64,000 nucleotides of DNA, taken from NCBI RefSeq assembly GCF_008373755.1, contig NZ_VUJV01000007.1, positions 1 through 64,000 on the forward strand, in the 5' to 3' direction. The DNA comes from Nocardioides humilatus (GTDB taxonomy: Bacteria > Actinomycetota > Actinomycetes > Propionibacteriales > Nocardioidaceae). This document shows, in pieces, positions 26,246-34,233 of the stretch. The translations under genes were made by a program, and so were the position numbers. The first letter of the stretch is position 1; every line of letters starts with the position of its first letter. Below the pieces are notes generated by a model. The model saw only the letters and a list, made by a program, of their open reading frames with translations. It was not told the origin of the DNA and ran no database searches.

Positions 26246-29200
26246 TCAGCGCAGCAGCGGCCCCGTTCCTCGCGACGCGGTCGCGGTGGCGTCCTTGGCG
26301 AAGATGGCCGTGTACAGCTTCTTGTACCGCGTCGACACCGAGGGCACCTGGGCGGTGCATGTCGCCACACCGGCGGCGTTGGTCACCGCGGTGCACGCCT
26401 TGTTCGGCCCGACCTTGAAGGTGATCGTCTTGCCTGCCACGGGCCCAGCCGGGCTGGTCAGCGTCGCCGATGCCGGGAAGGTGAAGTACGGGCCGGCCTG
26501 GGTACCCGTGGCCGAGGTGACAGCGAGCGTCGTGACGTACTTCCCGATCGTCACCGGCGTCGCCGGCGAGGTGCTGGCTGCGAACGCGGGGCTCCCGAGG
26601 TAAGCGGCGGTGACCGCGTGCCCTCCGGTGGGAAGCGGCGTGACGAGTTCCGCATGGCCGTCGGTCAGGGGAACGGGCGACCCGATCGGGGACCCGTCCA
26701 CCTTGAACTGCACCTGACCACCGGTCGGCACACGAGCGCTCGCCGGATTGGTCACCACCGACGCCTTCAGCGTCGCTGGCCCGGTCAGGAACTGTGCGCT
26801 CGTGGACGAGGCACTCGTCGTGGTCGCCGACTGGACCTGCTTCTCGACCGTGTTGGAGTAGTTGGCTCCGACGGACAGGTTGATGCCGTTGACGGTGATC
26901 GAACCACCCGAGTGACGCGCCCTCAGCTGGTGCTGGCCGCCGGGGAGATTGCCCGTGTTCAGCACGGCCTTCCCGGAGGTCACCGGCACTACGCCGAGGC
27001 TGGTGTCGCCGTCGAAGAACTCGACCTGCCCACCGGTCGCCGGCCGCACGTCCGCGGTCAGCGTGACCTGATCGCCGAGGCTCGCGACGCCTCCGGGGGT
27101 CACCGTGAGGCGGGTGCCAGCGACGGTCACCGTCGCGAGCCGTGCAGGCTCACCGAGCGGCTCGCACGTCCCCGGAGCGCCGATGCCGTTGAGGAAGACG
27201 AGGCTGTCCAGGGTGACGTCGACCTGGTCGCCGGGTTGGCCGCTGATCGTCGTGCTTCCCGTCATGCCCGTGGAGGTGACGAGCAGTTCTCTCTGGGTGG
27301 CGGTGGGGTTGGAGAACGTGGCGAAGGAGGCAGTTGCCGGCGGTGAGAACGGCTTCGACACCGAGCCGCCGGGCAGCTGAGCCGTCAGGTTCCGGACGGG
27401 ACTCTGAAGGTTCGTCCCGCCGCCTGCGTTGTAGACCGTCGTCCCCATCTTGATTTCTGCATCCACGAACGATGCGGTCGTTCCGGACATGACGACCGCG
27501 GGCAGCGACGCTGTGCCGGACACCAGTGCGCGACCTCGGTAAACACCGCCCGCAGGGGGGTTGAAGACGCAGGTGTAGACCTTGCCCCAGGCAGGCGCGA
27601 CGGTGAAGGTCGTGACCGGCGAGAGTCCGCCCTTGTAGTTGGTGTCGCCGAAGTAGTTCAACTGGAGCGTGTGAGTGCCGGTGGTCAGGGCCTTGGTGTC
27701 GATGAACTCGCGGAAGAAGCCGCCCGATCCGCCCGGGACCACGGTCGACGGATTCGTCGCGGCTCCCGATCCCGGGACGATCGGAATGCGGAGACCACCG
27801 GGGGCGACACCGTCCTGCCACTGGATCGTGGCAGTGGGGATGCCATCAACGAGAAGTTCGGCTACGCCGAGCGGAGCGGGGTTGACCGGCTGTCCGGCGA
27901 CGTTGGCCGCAGGTGCGATGACTGCTTTCAAGGCGAGGTAGTTGCCGCGGGTGACCGAGTCACCAGGGACGGCGCTCGCGCCCGTGCCGGTGCCCAGGGT
28001 CGACACGGTGATCGAGCCGACGTCGACGCGAGAGGCCGGCGGGACGATGGTCGTGCCGACGATCTGGGCGACGTTGGCGCCGACCTGCGAGCCGGTGGTG
28101 GCGTCGACCTGCTTCAGCACCGCAGTCGTCGTCAGGGTGCGCTTGGGCGTCCCGACCGCACTGGCCATGCGGAACAGCACTTCCCGAGTTTCTCCGGGGG
28201 CCAACGCAAAGCCGTTCTGGGTGCCGTAGGAAGCCGTCATCGCCGCGAACGTGCTGCCGGTCTGGGTCAGGCCGACGGGGGTCCAGTCGCCGTTGCCGTC
28301 CTGGTATTCCATCGACAGCTGCGACGGAGTCACGTTGAGGCCACCAGCAGCGGTGTCCGTGGGCGTCTGGGCAATGCTGAAGTCGACCCGCAGGTTCGAG
28401 GGCAGACCGTCGTCGGGGTTCGTGATGGTCAGGGGGAACACCTGGGCCTCAGCGCCCGGGACCAGGATCGCCGGGAAGGCTGCACCGAAGTCGGGCTTGG
28501 CCTGCACGACGAGCTCGGTCGGGTCGGACGTGCTGCCGGCGAACTCGGAGCTGCCGGTGTAGCGGGCCGTCAGGTGGTGGGTGCCTGACGGAAGCGTCCT
28601 CGTCAGTGTGGCGACGCCGTTGGCATCTGCCGGCGACGTGCCGAGGTAGGTCTCGTCGTCGTAGAAGTCGATGGAACCGGTGGCTTCGACCGGGGTGACG
28701 GTGGCCGTCATCGTCGTCGAGGTGCCGAGGACGAGAGGACCGGGGTTGTTGACCGTCATGGTCGTGGTCGACTCGTTGAGCACCGCGCCAAGGTCGCCCT
28801 GCAACGTCAGCTCGAGCCGGTTGTTGGTGCCGGCGAACTGGCCACCCGCGCTGTTGGTGATCAGCGAGGAGCACTGCGGGCTGGTCTGGAGGTTGGGGAT
28901 GTTGAAGCCTTCGGCCTTCAGGGTCACGAGGTCGGTGTCGGCGTCGTAGGGCGCGGTCGACCTGAGCTCGACGTCGATCGGCTCGGACCAGCAGTCGCCG
29001 GTGGCGACGCTCGCGCGGATCTTGACGTGGAGCTTGAACGAGAGGTTGAGCGTCATGTCGCCGTTGGCGTCGAGCTGGCCGCTACCCGGCGCGAGCGGGA
29101 TCAGCTGCTGGTCGATGAAGACGTCGAGCTCCTGGGGAGAGGTGACGTGCTGGACGACGTGCATCTCGGGGGAGGCGAAGCTGACGTTGGTCATCGCACC

Positions 29201-29455
29201 GGTCGAGGAGTCGAAGCTTCCGCTGACCGAGGTCGGCGTGCCGAGCGGGGCGCCCGGTTCGTTGCCAGCGATCATGAAGCGGCCCGTGTCCGGAACCATG
29301 CTCATGCCGAAGGCCTGAGGCGCGGCCGAGGCGGGGTCCGGACTGACGAGGCCGATCGAGAGGCCGGACGCAACGAGCGCGAGGAACGCGATCATGCTGC
29401 GCCGTTTGCCATGAACCCTTCTGCGATGGGTCGGCTTGGAGGCGTTCTGGTGCAT
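26246..29455 (-). CDS. Large secreted Ig-like repeat protein, 1069 aa
   Basis: Exported surface or matrix protein of unknown role. A basic N-region (HRRRVHGKRRS) and hydrophobic core (MIAFLALVASGLSIGLV) end in PASA-AP, a signal-peptidase-I site near residue 44. An N-terminal domain (~45-230) with a Cys pair is followed by repeated Big_3/Ig-like modules, recognisable by 'G.V.F.DG...LG..P...G.A.L....L..G.H.L.A.Y.G...' (~235-320, ~520-640, ~765-870, ~880-980). It closes with a short module holding ACTAVTNAAGVATCT. No LPxTG, C-terminal anchor or catalytic domain was seen, so it is probably released or non-covalently held. ATG 29455 has GAAGG upstream. Divergent from a TetR gene. Confidence 0.85.
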   Translation of the reverse strand: MHQNASKPTHRRRVHGKRRSMIAFLALVASGLSIGLVSPDPASAAPQAFGMSMVPDTGRFMIAGNEPGAPLGTPTSVSGSFDSSTGAMTNVSFASPEMHVVQHVTSPQELDVFIDQQLIPLAPGSGQLDANGDMTLNLSFKLHVKIRASVATGDCWSEPIDVELRSTAPYDADTDLVTLKAEGFNIPNLQTSPQCSSLITNSAGGQFAGTNNRLELTLQGDLGAVLNESTTTMTVNNPGPLVLGTSTTMTATVTPVEATGSIDFYDDETYLGTSPADANGVATLTRTLPSGTHHLTARYTGSSEFAGSTSDPTELVVQAKPDFGAAFPAILVPGAEAQVFPLTITNPDDGLPSNLRVDFSIAQTPTDTAAGGLNVTPSQLSMEYQDGNGDWTPVGLTQTGSTFAAMTASYGTQNGFALAPGETREVLFRMASAVGTPKRTLTTTAVLKQVDATTGSQVGANVAQIVGTTIVPPASRVDVGSITVSTLGTGTGASAVPGDSVTRGNYLALKAVIAPAANVAGQPVNPAPLGVAELLVDGIPTATIQWQDGVAPGGLRIPIVPGSGAATNPSTVVPGGSGGFFREFIDTKALTTGTHTLQLNYFGDTNYKGGLSPVTTFTVAPAWGKVYTCVFNPPAGGVYRGRALVSGTASLPAVVMSGTTASFVDAEIKMGTTVYNAGGGTNLQSPVRNLTAQLPGGSVSKPFSPPATASFATFSNPTATQRELLVTSTGMTGSTTISGQPGDQVDVTLDSLVFLNGIGAPGTCEPLGEPARLATVTVAGTRLTVTPGGVASLGDQVTLTADVRPATGGQVEFFDGDTSLGVVPVTSGKAVLNTGNLPGGQHQLRARHSGGSITVNGINLSVGANYSNTVEKQVQSATTTSASSTSAQFLTGPATLKASVVTNPASARVPTGGQVQFKVDGSPIGSPVPLTDGHAELVTPLPTGGHAVTAAYLGSPAFAASTSPATPVTIGKYVTTLAVTSATGTQAGPYFTFPASATLTSPAGPVAGKTITFKVGPNKACTAVTNAAGVATCTAQVPSVSTRYKKLYTAIFAKDATATASRGTGPLLR

Positions 29456-29650
29456 GGTGATTGACCTTCGGGGGGAGGGAGGTGTGGCGTCTGCCACGCT
29501 GACGACCAGCCCCGAGAAGAGCTAACAAGCACCTGCTTGGCAGGGCTATGTAACGGTGGTTATTCAACTCCTGTCAATCGTTACTGAGTGGTAGTCTCGG
29601 ATTTGGATAACTTCGCTTACATAACATCCATTCCGGATTAGGTCGGGCCG
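29456..29650. promoter_or_regulatory. AT-rich divergent promoter/operator region
   Basis: 195 bp between the Ig-repeat gene and the TetR gene, visibly richer in A+T than its surroundings from about 29545 to 29640. It holds a 14-bp near-palindrome CAAGCACCTGCTTG (29526-29539) and an inverted repeat GTAACG (29550-29555) / CGTTAC (29579-29584). These are candidate operators for the adjacent TetR pair. No clear -35/-10 pair could be fixed. Confidence 0.5.
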
Positions 29651-30382
29651 ATGCAGCCAACGCCTCACACCCAGGACGACAGGGGTCGCGCGCTCCCAGC
29701 CGTCCTGCTCCCCGGAGCTCGCGACGCCCGGGATGCGCGTCTGACCCCGGTCGGCCACGGTTACACCCGCGAGGAGGTCGTCGAGCTGCAGAAGAACCGG
29801 CTCCGCGATGCGATCGTGCAGGTCGTCGCCGAAGAGGGTTTCGATGGCGCTGGGATCAAGACGATCTGTGCTCGCGCAGGCGTGGGGCTGGCCACTTTCT
29901 ACGAGCACTTCCACACGAAGACCGAGTTGCTTTTCGCGGCCTACGACGCGGGGGTCGCCGTCCTCTTCGACTACGTCAGCGCGGCGTACGAGGCGCCGCC
30001 TGAGGGCACCGAGAGCATCGCCCGAACCGAGGCCGGAATCCTTGCCTTGCTGGAGATCCTCGCCGACAACCCGGCGTTCGCGACGTTCCTGCTGGTCGAG
30101 TTCGAGAAGGGCGGCCAAGAGGCTCACGGGCGGGTCGAGGACGCCCTGGAGGCGGCGTTCCTGCTCTTCAACGACGTTGAGGCGGTGGGTGCGTTCGGCG
30201 CCCCCGACCCGGAGCTGGTGCCGATGCTCGTCGGCGGCATCTACTCACACCTGTCCCGGACGGTGCGGATCGGGCGAACCGCCGAGCTGCCGTCGCTGCT
30301 GCCGGCCTTGATGAAGTTCAGCGAGGCAGTGCTGGCAGGAGCGGGAGTCAGCACGATCAACCTGAGGCCGCCGACGCACTGA
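29651..30382 (+). CDS. TetR-family transcriptional regulator (A of an inverted pair)
   Basis: 243-aa regulator. A ~40-residue N-terminal extension (ALPAVLLPGARDARDARL) precedes the TetR HTH: RLRDAIVQVVAEEGFDGAGIKTICARAGVGLATFYEHFHTKTELLFAAYDAGV. The C-terminal helices (LLEILADNPAFATFLLVEFEKGGQEAH ... SRTVRIGRTAELPSLLPAL) form the ligand pocket. It is clearly paralogous to the regulator encoded tail to tail with it at 30400. It is divergent from the Ig-repeat gene, which is the most likely target along with itself (inference). Ligand unknown. Confidence 0.88.
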   Translation: MQPTPHTQDDRGRALPAVLLPGARDARDARLTPVGHGYTREEVVELQKNRLRDAIVQVVAEEGFDGAGIKTICARAGVGLATFYEHFHTKTELLFAAYDAGVAVLFDYVSAAYEAPPEGTESIARTEAGILALLEILADNPAFATFLLVEFEKGGQEAHGRVEDALEAAFLLFNDVEAVGAFGAPDPELVPMLVGGIYSHLSRTVRIGRTAELPSLLPALMKFSEAVLAGAGVSTINLRPPTH

Positions 30383-30399
30383 GTCGGCGCATGCCGTCG

Positions 30400-31095
30400 C
30401 TAGAAGTCGAAGAGCACGAAGGACGTCAGCACGGGCAGCAGGTCGGGGAGCTCAGCAGTCCGGCCGGCTCGGATGTAGAAGTAGATCCGCATGTAGGCCC
30501 CACCGATCACCAGCGGACCGACGTCATCGGCTGGGGTGTGGTGGTTGGCCGCCAACTTCGACCTGGCGAAGAGGCTGAAGGCTTGTTCGAAGGTCTCGTC
30601 TACCCGGTCCTGAGCCTCGGCCCCGGCCTTGTGGATCTCGACCGCGAAGAAGCGTGCGAACAGCGGGTTGTCGGCGAGGGCGTTCAGGATCGCCCCCAAG
30701 CCGGACTCGACGCGAGCGCGCAGGTCGTCGGGGTCTGCCGGAGCCGGCGCGTTGCGGACCGAGTCGATCAGGATCGCGATGCCGGCGTCGTACGCCGCGA
30801 GGAACAGCTGCTCCTTGGACTCGAAGAGGTCGTAGAAGGTGGTGAAGGCGACGCCGGCCCGCTTGCAGATCGCCTTGACGCCCGCGGATTCGTAACCGTG
30901 CTCGGCGACCACTTGGACGAAGGCGTCGAGGAGTCGGTCGCGCTGGACCTGGGAGACGTGCTCGCGGGGCAGCTTGTGTGGGCCGACTGCCAACGCGCGG
31001 GACGGATCCCGGGCCGAGCGGTATCCCGGAAGCACAACGGGAGGCAGGTCAGCCCTGTTGCCGCCAGCGGCCGCGGTCCCACGCTCGTCGTCCAT
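30400..31095 (-). CDS. TetR-family transcriptional regulator (B of an inverted pair)
   Basis: 231-aa paralogue of the gene at 29651: same N-terminal extension style (DLPPVVLPGYRSARD), HTH (RLLDAFVQVVAEHGYESAGVKAICKRAGVAFTTFYDLFESKEQLFLAAYDAGI) and C-terminal phrases (ALADNPLFARFFAVEIHKAGAEA; RAGRTAELPDLLPVL). The pair ends only 17 nt apart, tail to tail, as after an inverted duplication. ATG 31095 is preceded by in-frame GTGs and lacks a strong ribosome-binding site, so the exact start is uncertain. The ligand and target are unknown. Confidence 0.86.
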   Translation of the reverse strand: MDDERGTAAAGGNRADLPPVVLPGYRSARDPSRALAVGPHKLPREHVSQVQRDRLLDAFVQVVAEHGYESAGVKAICKRAGVAFTTFYDLFESKEQLFLAAYDAGIAILIDSVRNAPAPADPDDLRARVESGLGAILNALADNPLFARFFAVEIHKAGAEAQDRVDETFEQAFSLFARSKLAANHHTPADDVGPLVIGGAYMRIYFYIRAGRTAELPDLLPVLTSFVLFDF

Positions 31096-31130
31096 CACGA
31101 CCCATTGTCGACTGATCGGCCCCGGAGGGT

Positions 31131-32093
31131 TCACCTGATCGGGATGTGGATGTCGAGCGTCGCGGTGGTGCCGCCGGTGACGCCGTACTTCCCGTCGGAG
31201 TAGGTCTGCCCGCCGTTCCAGTCGGGCGTGGAGACGGTCACGTCGTATTCGCCCGGAGCGAGCTGGACCTCGTAGGTCCCGCCGGGGTCGATCGAGGCGC
31301 CCGCGCCCGACGACTCGCCGTCGAACGTGATCTCGCCCGAGGTCACCGGGATGCTCTGGCCCGGCGCCGGTCCGCCGTCGAGCGTGATGGTGCCGGAGAC
31401 GGTCGCGGGGGCTGCCTCGAGGAGCGGCGCGCCCTCGGCGCTGATCGGCAGCACCTCGATCATCAAGATGGCGTCGCGACCCGGCTCGCACACCCCGCCG
31501 ATGCCGGCCAGCTCGCCCGCGTCGCCGTTGGGCAGCGTCACCTCGACCGCGTCGATGGACGCTGTCAGGCAGTCGAGACCGGACAGCTGCACCCGGGCGG
31601 TCACGACCGCCCGCGACTTTGGGGTGAGGAGGACGGTCGCGGGTGGGTCGTCCGGGGCGAGGTACTGCACAAGGCTGTTGTCCAGGCCGGTGCCGCGCGG
31701 TATCGCTTTCGGGTATCCGCTCAACGTGCAGGGCTGGTCGCCCTTGAGGCCGATCACGCCGGTCGTGGACCGGTAGTTGCGGCGCTCTTCCACGACGCTG
31801 CCCACGATCTCGAGGGATCCGCGATCGCACGGCGTCGGTGACACTCCGGAGTGGGCCGGGTCCGGCATGAAGGTCGCTCGGTCGTTGTCGTGGCTGATCG
31901 CCACGAACGAGGCGCCGCCGATCGCAGCAACTGCAGCGGCGGCGGTGAGCGGCACGAGCCACCGGCGCGGATTGCTCGAGGGAGCGGCGACCGGAGGAGG
32001 CAGCGGTAGGCCGTCCCTCCAGTTGGTGCCGGCCTCGCGGAGGCGTCGGTCCATCTGCTCGTCGAGCAGATCGGGGCCGGTGGGGTCACTCAT
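31131..32093 (-). CDS. Membrane-anchored protein coupled to ECF sigma (putative anti-sigma/sensor)
   Basis: 320 aa: a short cytosolic N-terminus (DLLDEQMDRRLREAGTNWRDGL), one transmembrane helix (LVPLTAAAAVAAIGGASFVAI), then an exported region. That region has a DUF4232-like part (PCDRGSLEIVGSVVEE ... DQPCTLSGYPKAI) and a C-terminal carboxypeptidase-regulatory-like beta domain (TVSGTITLDGGPAPGQSIPV ... PGEYDVTVSTPDW). ATG 32093 lies 8 nt inside the sigma gene, so translation is coupled. No zinc-binding anti-sigma motif is present; the anti-sigma role is inferred from position and topology. A paralogue lies on the other side of the sigma gene. Confidence 0.75.
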   Translation of the reverse strand: MSDPTGPDLLDEQMDRRLREAGTNWRDGLPLPPPVAAPSSNPRRWLVPLTAAAAVAAIGGASFVAISHDNDRATFMPDPAHSGVSPTPCDRGSLEIVGSVVEERRNYRSTTGVIGLKGDQPCTLSGYPKAIPRGTGLDNSLVQYLAPDDPPATVLLTPKSRAVVTARVQLSGLDCLTASIDAVEVTLPNGDAGELAGIGGVCEPGRDAILMIEVLPISAEGAPLLEAAPATVSGTITLDGGPAPGQSIPVTSGEITFDGESSGAGASIDPGGTYEVQLAPGEYDVTVSTPDWNGGQTYSDGKYGVTGGTTATLDIHIPIR

Positions 32094-32568
32094 GGTCGTC
32101 TCCGATCTGGGCACGGAGGGCCGCACGGGCCTGGTGGAGGGTGGCGCGCACGGTGCCGGGGGCGCAGCCCATGACCGCGGCGATCGCGGCCACGTCGAGG
32201 TCGACGAAGTAATAGAGGTCGACCGCCTCGCGCTGGCGCGGCGGGAGGGCGCGGATGGCGCGTTCGAGGTCGAGGTCGGGATCGCGGGCCGCAGCGGGTC
32301 CGTCCGCCGCAGCGAGCTCGAGGTGGTCGCGGCGCCGCGTGCGGTGACGTCCGGCGCGGTCGCGCACGATGGCGATCAGCCAGGGGAGCGGGGTGCCGCG
32401 GCGCTCGTCGTAGGTCGATCGGCGGCGCCACGCGCGCACGAGCGCCTCCTGGAGGACGTCGTCGGCATCGGCCGGACCGACCAGTCGGGCGGCGTAGCGG
32501 TGGAGGACCGGCAGGTGCGGGCGCGCCCAGGCGTCGAAGTCGTCCGGGACCTGCCCGCTCCGCGCCAT
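32086..32568 (-). CDS. ECF RNA polymerase sigma factor
   Basis: 160-aa minimal ECF sigma: region 2 around LHRYAARLVGPADADDVLQEALVRAWRR and WLIAIVRDRAGRHRT, region 4 LPPRQREAVDLYYFVDLDVAAIAAVMGCAPGTVRATLHQARAALR. ATG 32568 follows GGAGG at ideal distance and is preferred over an ATG 27 nt earlier. It overlaps the downstream membrane-protein gene by 8 nt, the usual arrangement for a sigma and its regulator. The regulon probably includes the flanking paralogous membrane proteins (inference). Confidence 0.9.
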   Translation of the reverse strand: MARSGQVPDDFDAWARPHLPVLHRYAARLVGPADADDVLQEALVRAWRRRSTYDERRGTPLPWLIAIVRDRAGRHRTRRRDHLELAAADGPAAARDPDLDLERAIRALPPRQREAVDLYYFVDLDVAAIAAVMGCAPGTVRATLHQARAALRAQIGDDHE

Positions 32569-32655
32569 CGAGCCTCCGGCTGTGAGTGCCTCCACGAAGG
32601 GTCTACACCGGCGCGGAGGCGATCCGCTTAGTCGCCGCGCCGATCAGCTCGAAGG

Positions 32656-33504
32656 TCAGCGCGCGGGCATCGGGATGTTGATGACGCTGAGCTCGCCGCC
32701 GGGCACGTCGAACGGTCCCGCCTCGTAGGTCGCCCCCGCGTGCCACTGGTGGGTCGAGACGCGCACCTCGTAGTGACCGGCGGGCACCTCGACGTCGTAG
32801 GAACCGGTCGCGCCGATCGCGGTGCGGTAGGTGTCGGTCACACCGACCAGCTGGACCTCGCCGGAGTGGGCGTACTCGCCCGTCCCGGGCTCGGGGCCGT
32901 CGTTCAGCGTCACGAGCCCGGTCACGGTCCCATGCTCGTCGCGCGGGTTGACGTAGGTGAAGGCGCCGACCCGGACGGGCGGTCGGCCCTCGGATCCACC
33001 ACACCGGCTCCGGCCGAACCCTGGCAGCTCCAGCGGCAGGTCGGGGGCGACCCACAACCGGACCGCGTCGTTGTCGACCGGGCCGCAGTAGTGGGCGCCC
33101 GACCAGGCCAAGGTGACCTTGGCCGAGCGGTCGGGGAGCACGGTCAGCTGCTCGGGCCGTCCGAGCGTCTGGTCGGGGACCGTGGCGACGCCGGCCGGGC
33201 GCCCCTTCGCCAGCACGATCGTCTCCGGATAACCGCGGACCGTGCAGGGCTCGGTGCCGCGGGTGAGGCGCAGGGTCACCGTGCGGTACGCCGTCCCGCG
33301 CGCCTCGTCCGGCTCGACCAGCGCGACGACAAGGTCACCGTGGCCGCAGGGAGCGGGGCCGGTGCGGGTGGTGGCGGGGGTCGGCGTCGTAGTGCTGGCG
33401 TCGTCGTGGTTGCGGACGACGACGAACGCCACCCCGAGGAGCACCACCAGCGCCGCGGTGACCGCGGCGGCGATGGTGTCCCTGCGGGGCGCGTCAGTCG
33501 GCAT
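32656..33504 (-). CDS. Membrane-anchored DUF4232-like protein, paralogue of the 31131 product
   Basis: 282 aa: short cytosolic tail, one transmembrane helix (IAAAVTAALVVLLGVAFVVV), Thr/Pro-rich linker, then a DUF4232-like exported region (APCGHGDLVVALVEPDEARGTAYRTVTLRLTRGTEPCTVRGYP). A C-terminal beta domain follows (VTGLVTLNDGPEPGTGEY ... PAGHYEVRVSTHQWHAGATYEAGPF). Its layout and key phrases (EPCTVRGYP; G.Y.V.VSTH.W..G) repeat those of the protein on the other side of the sigma gene, so the two are paralogues. It follows the reductase gene by 13 nt. Function unknown. Confidence 0.72.
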   Translation of the reverse strand: MPTDAPRRDTIAAAVTAALVVLLGVAFVVVRNHDDASTTTPTPATTRTGPAPCGHGDLVVALVEPDEARGTAYRTVTLRLTRGTEPCTVRGYPETIVLAKGRPAGVATVPDQTLGRPEQLTVLPDRSAKVTLAWSGAHYCGPVDNDAVRLWVAPDLPLELPGFGRSRCGGSEGRPPVRVGAFTYVNPRDEHGTVTGLVTLNDGPEPGTGEYAHSGEVQLVGVTDTYRTAIGATGSYDVEVPAGHYEVRVSTHQWHAGATYEAGPFDVPGGELSVINIPMPAR

Positions 33505-33517
33505 CAGGGGCCATCGG

Positions 33518-34093
33518 TCATCGGACGACCTCGTAGACGAGCTTCTGCACGCCGTTGGCGTAGCTCTCGCTCTCGGCGAGGTGCAGCTTGTGCTTGTCGG
33601 CGCTGGAGTCGGAGAACAACCGCTTGCCCGAGCCGAGCACGACGGGGAAGACGAGCAGGTGGTAGCGGTCGACGAGGCCGGCCGCGGCGAGCGACTGAGC
33701 GAGGTTGCCGCTCGCGTGCACGCTGATCGGGCCGCCCTCGGTCTCCTTGAGTGCAGCGACGTCGTCCATCGTGCGCAGGATGGTGATGTCGCCCCAGTTG
33801 GAGACCAACTCGTCGTCCTTGAGGGTGGAGGAGACGACGTACTTGGGCATCGCGTTGTAGAGCGGGAACTCCTCGGTCATCGACGGCCACACCGGAGCGA
33901 ACAGGTCGTAGCTGACGCGGCCGAGCATGAGCGCTCCGGCCTCCTCCTGCTCCTGGCCCTTCATCGCGTAGACCTCGGGCAGGAAGTCGACGTCCTTGAA
34001 GGACCAGCCGGCGTGGGGGTGCCCCTCGTTGCCGCCGGGGGAGTCGATGACGCCGTCGAGGGTGATGAACTCGGTGACGTAGAGCGTGCGCAT
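33518..34093 (-). CDS. Dihydrofolate reductase family (RibD C-terminal-like) protein
   Basis: 191-aa cytosolic NAD(P)H-dependent reductase-like protein. It starts MRTLYVTEFITLDGVIDSPGG, and GALMLGRVSYDLFAPVWP, PKYVVSSTL and VFPVVLGSGKRLF are hallmarks of the RibD_C/YyaP group. These are not housekeeping DHFR, and the substrate is unknown. ATG 34093 has GGAGAAC upstream. Divergent from the ABC exporter gene, with 140 bp between, and first gene of the run leading into the sigma cluster. Confidence 0.88.
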   Translation of the reverse strand: MRTLYVTEFITLDGVIDSPGGNEGHPHAGWSFKDVDFLPEVYAMKGQEQEEAGALMLGRVSYDLFAPVWPSMTEEFPLYNAMPKYVVSSTLKDDELVSNWGDITILRTMDDVAALKETEGGPISVHASGNLAQSLAAAGLVDRYHLLVFPVVLGSGKRLFSDSSADKHKLHLAESESYANGVQKLVYEVVR

Positions 34094-34193
34094 GGGGTTC
34101 TCCTCAGGTGGGGTGGTTTTACCTCACCACGAACGAGATCGATTCGAAACGACAGCCCTGATCGGATTTCTTCGAGGTCGCGCCATCGCCGCC

Positions 34194-34218
34194 ACTTGCG
34201 TTCAAGTCGACTTCAAGT
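34194..34218. promoter_or_regulatory. Repeated ACTT...AAGT elements at the ABC-exporter promoter
   Basis: ACTTG (34194-34198) and CAAGT (34203-34207) form a dyad. A second dyad, ACTT-C-AAGT (34210-34218), follows at once, so TTCAAGT occurs twice. They sit between a possible -35 (TTGCGT, 34197-34202) and the -10 at 34221. This placement in the spacer suits a repressor or MerR-type activator; the binding protein is unknown. Confidence 0.5.
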
Positions 34219-34220
34219 CC

Positions 34221-34226
34221 TAGGGT
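34221..34226 (+). promoter_or_regulatory. Probable -10 hexamer of the ABC exporter gene
   Basis: TAGGGT, 7 nt before the ATG at 34234, with TTGCGT 18 bp upstream as possible -35. Leaderless pattern. Confidence 0.5.
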
Positions 34227-34233
34227 CCAACGC

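Noticed and set aside
29550-29584. GTAACG/CGTTAC dyad as part of the fadA2 TetR regulon
   Set aside because: It shares only TATGTAAC with the fabG4-fadA2 site; surrounding bases differ, so I leave it as a candidate for the local TetR pair.
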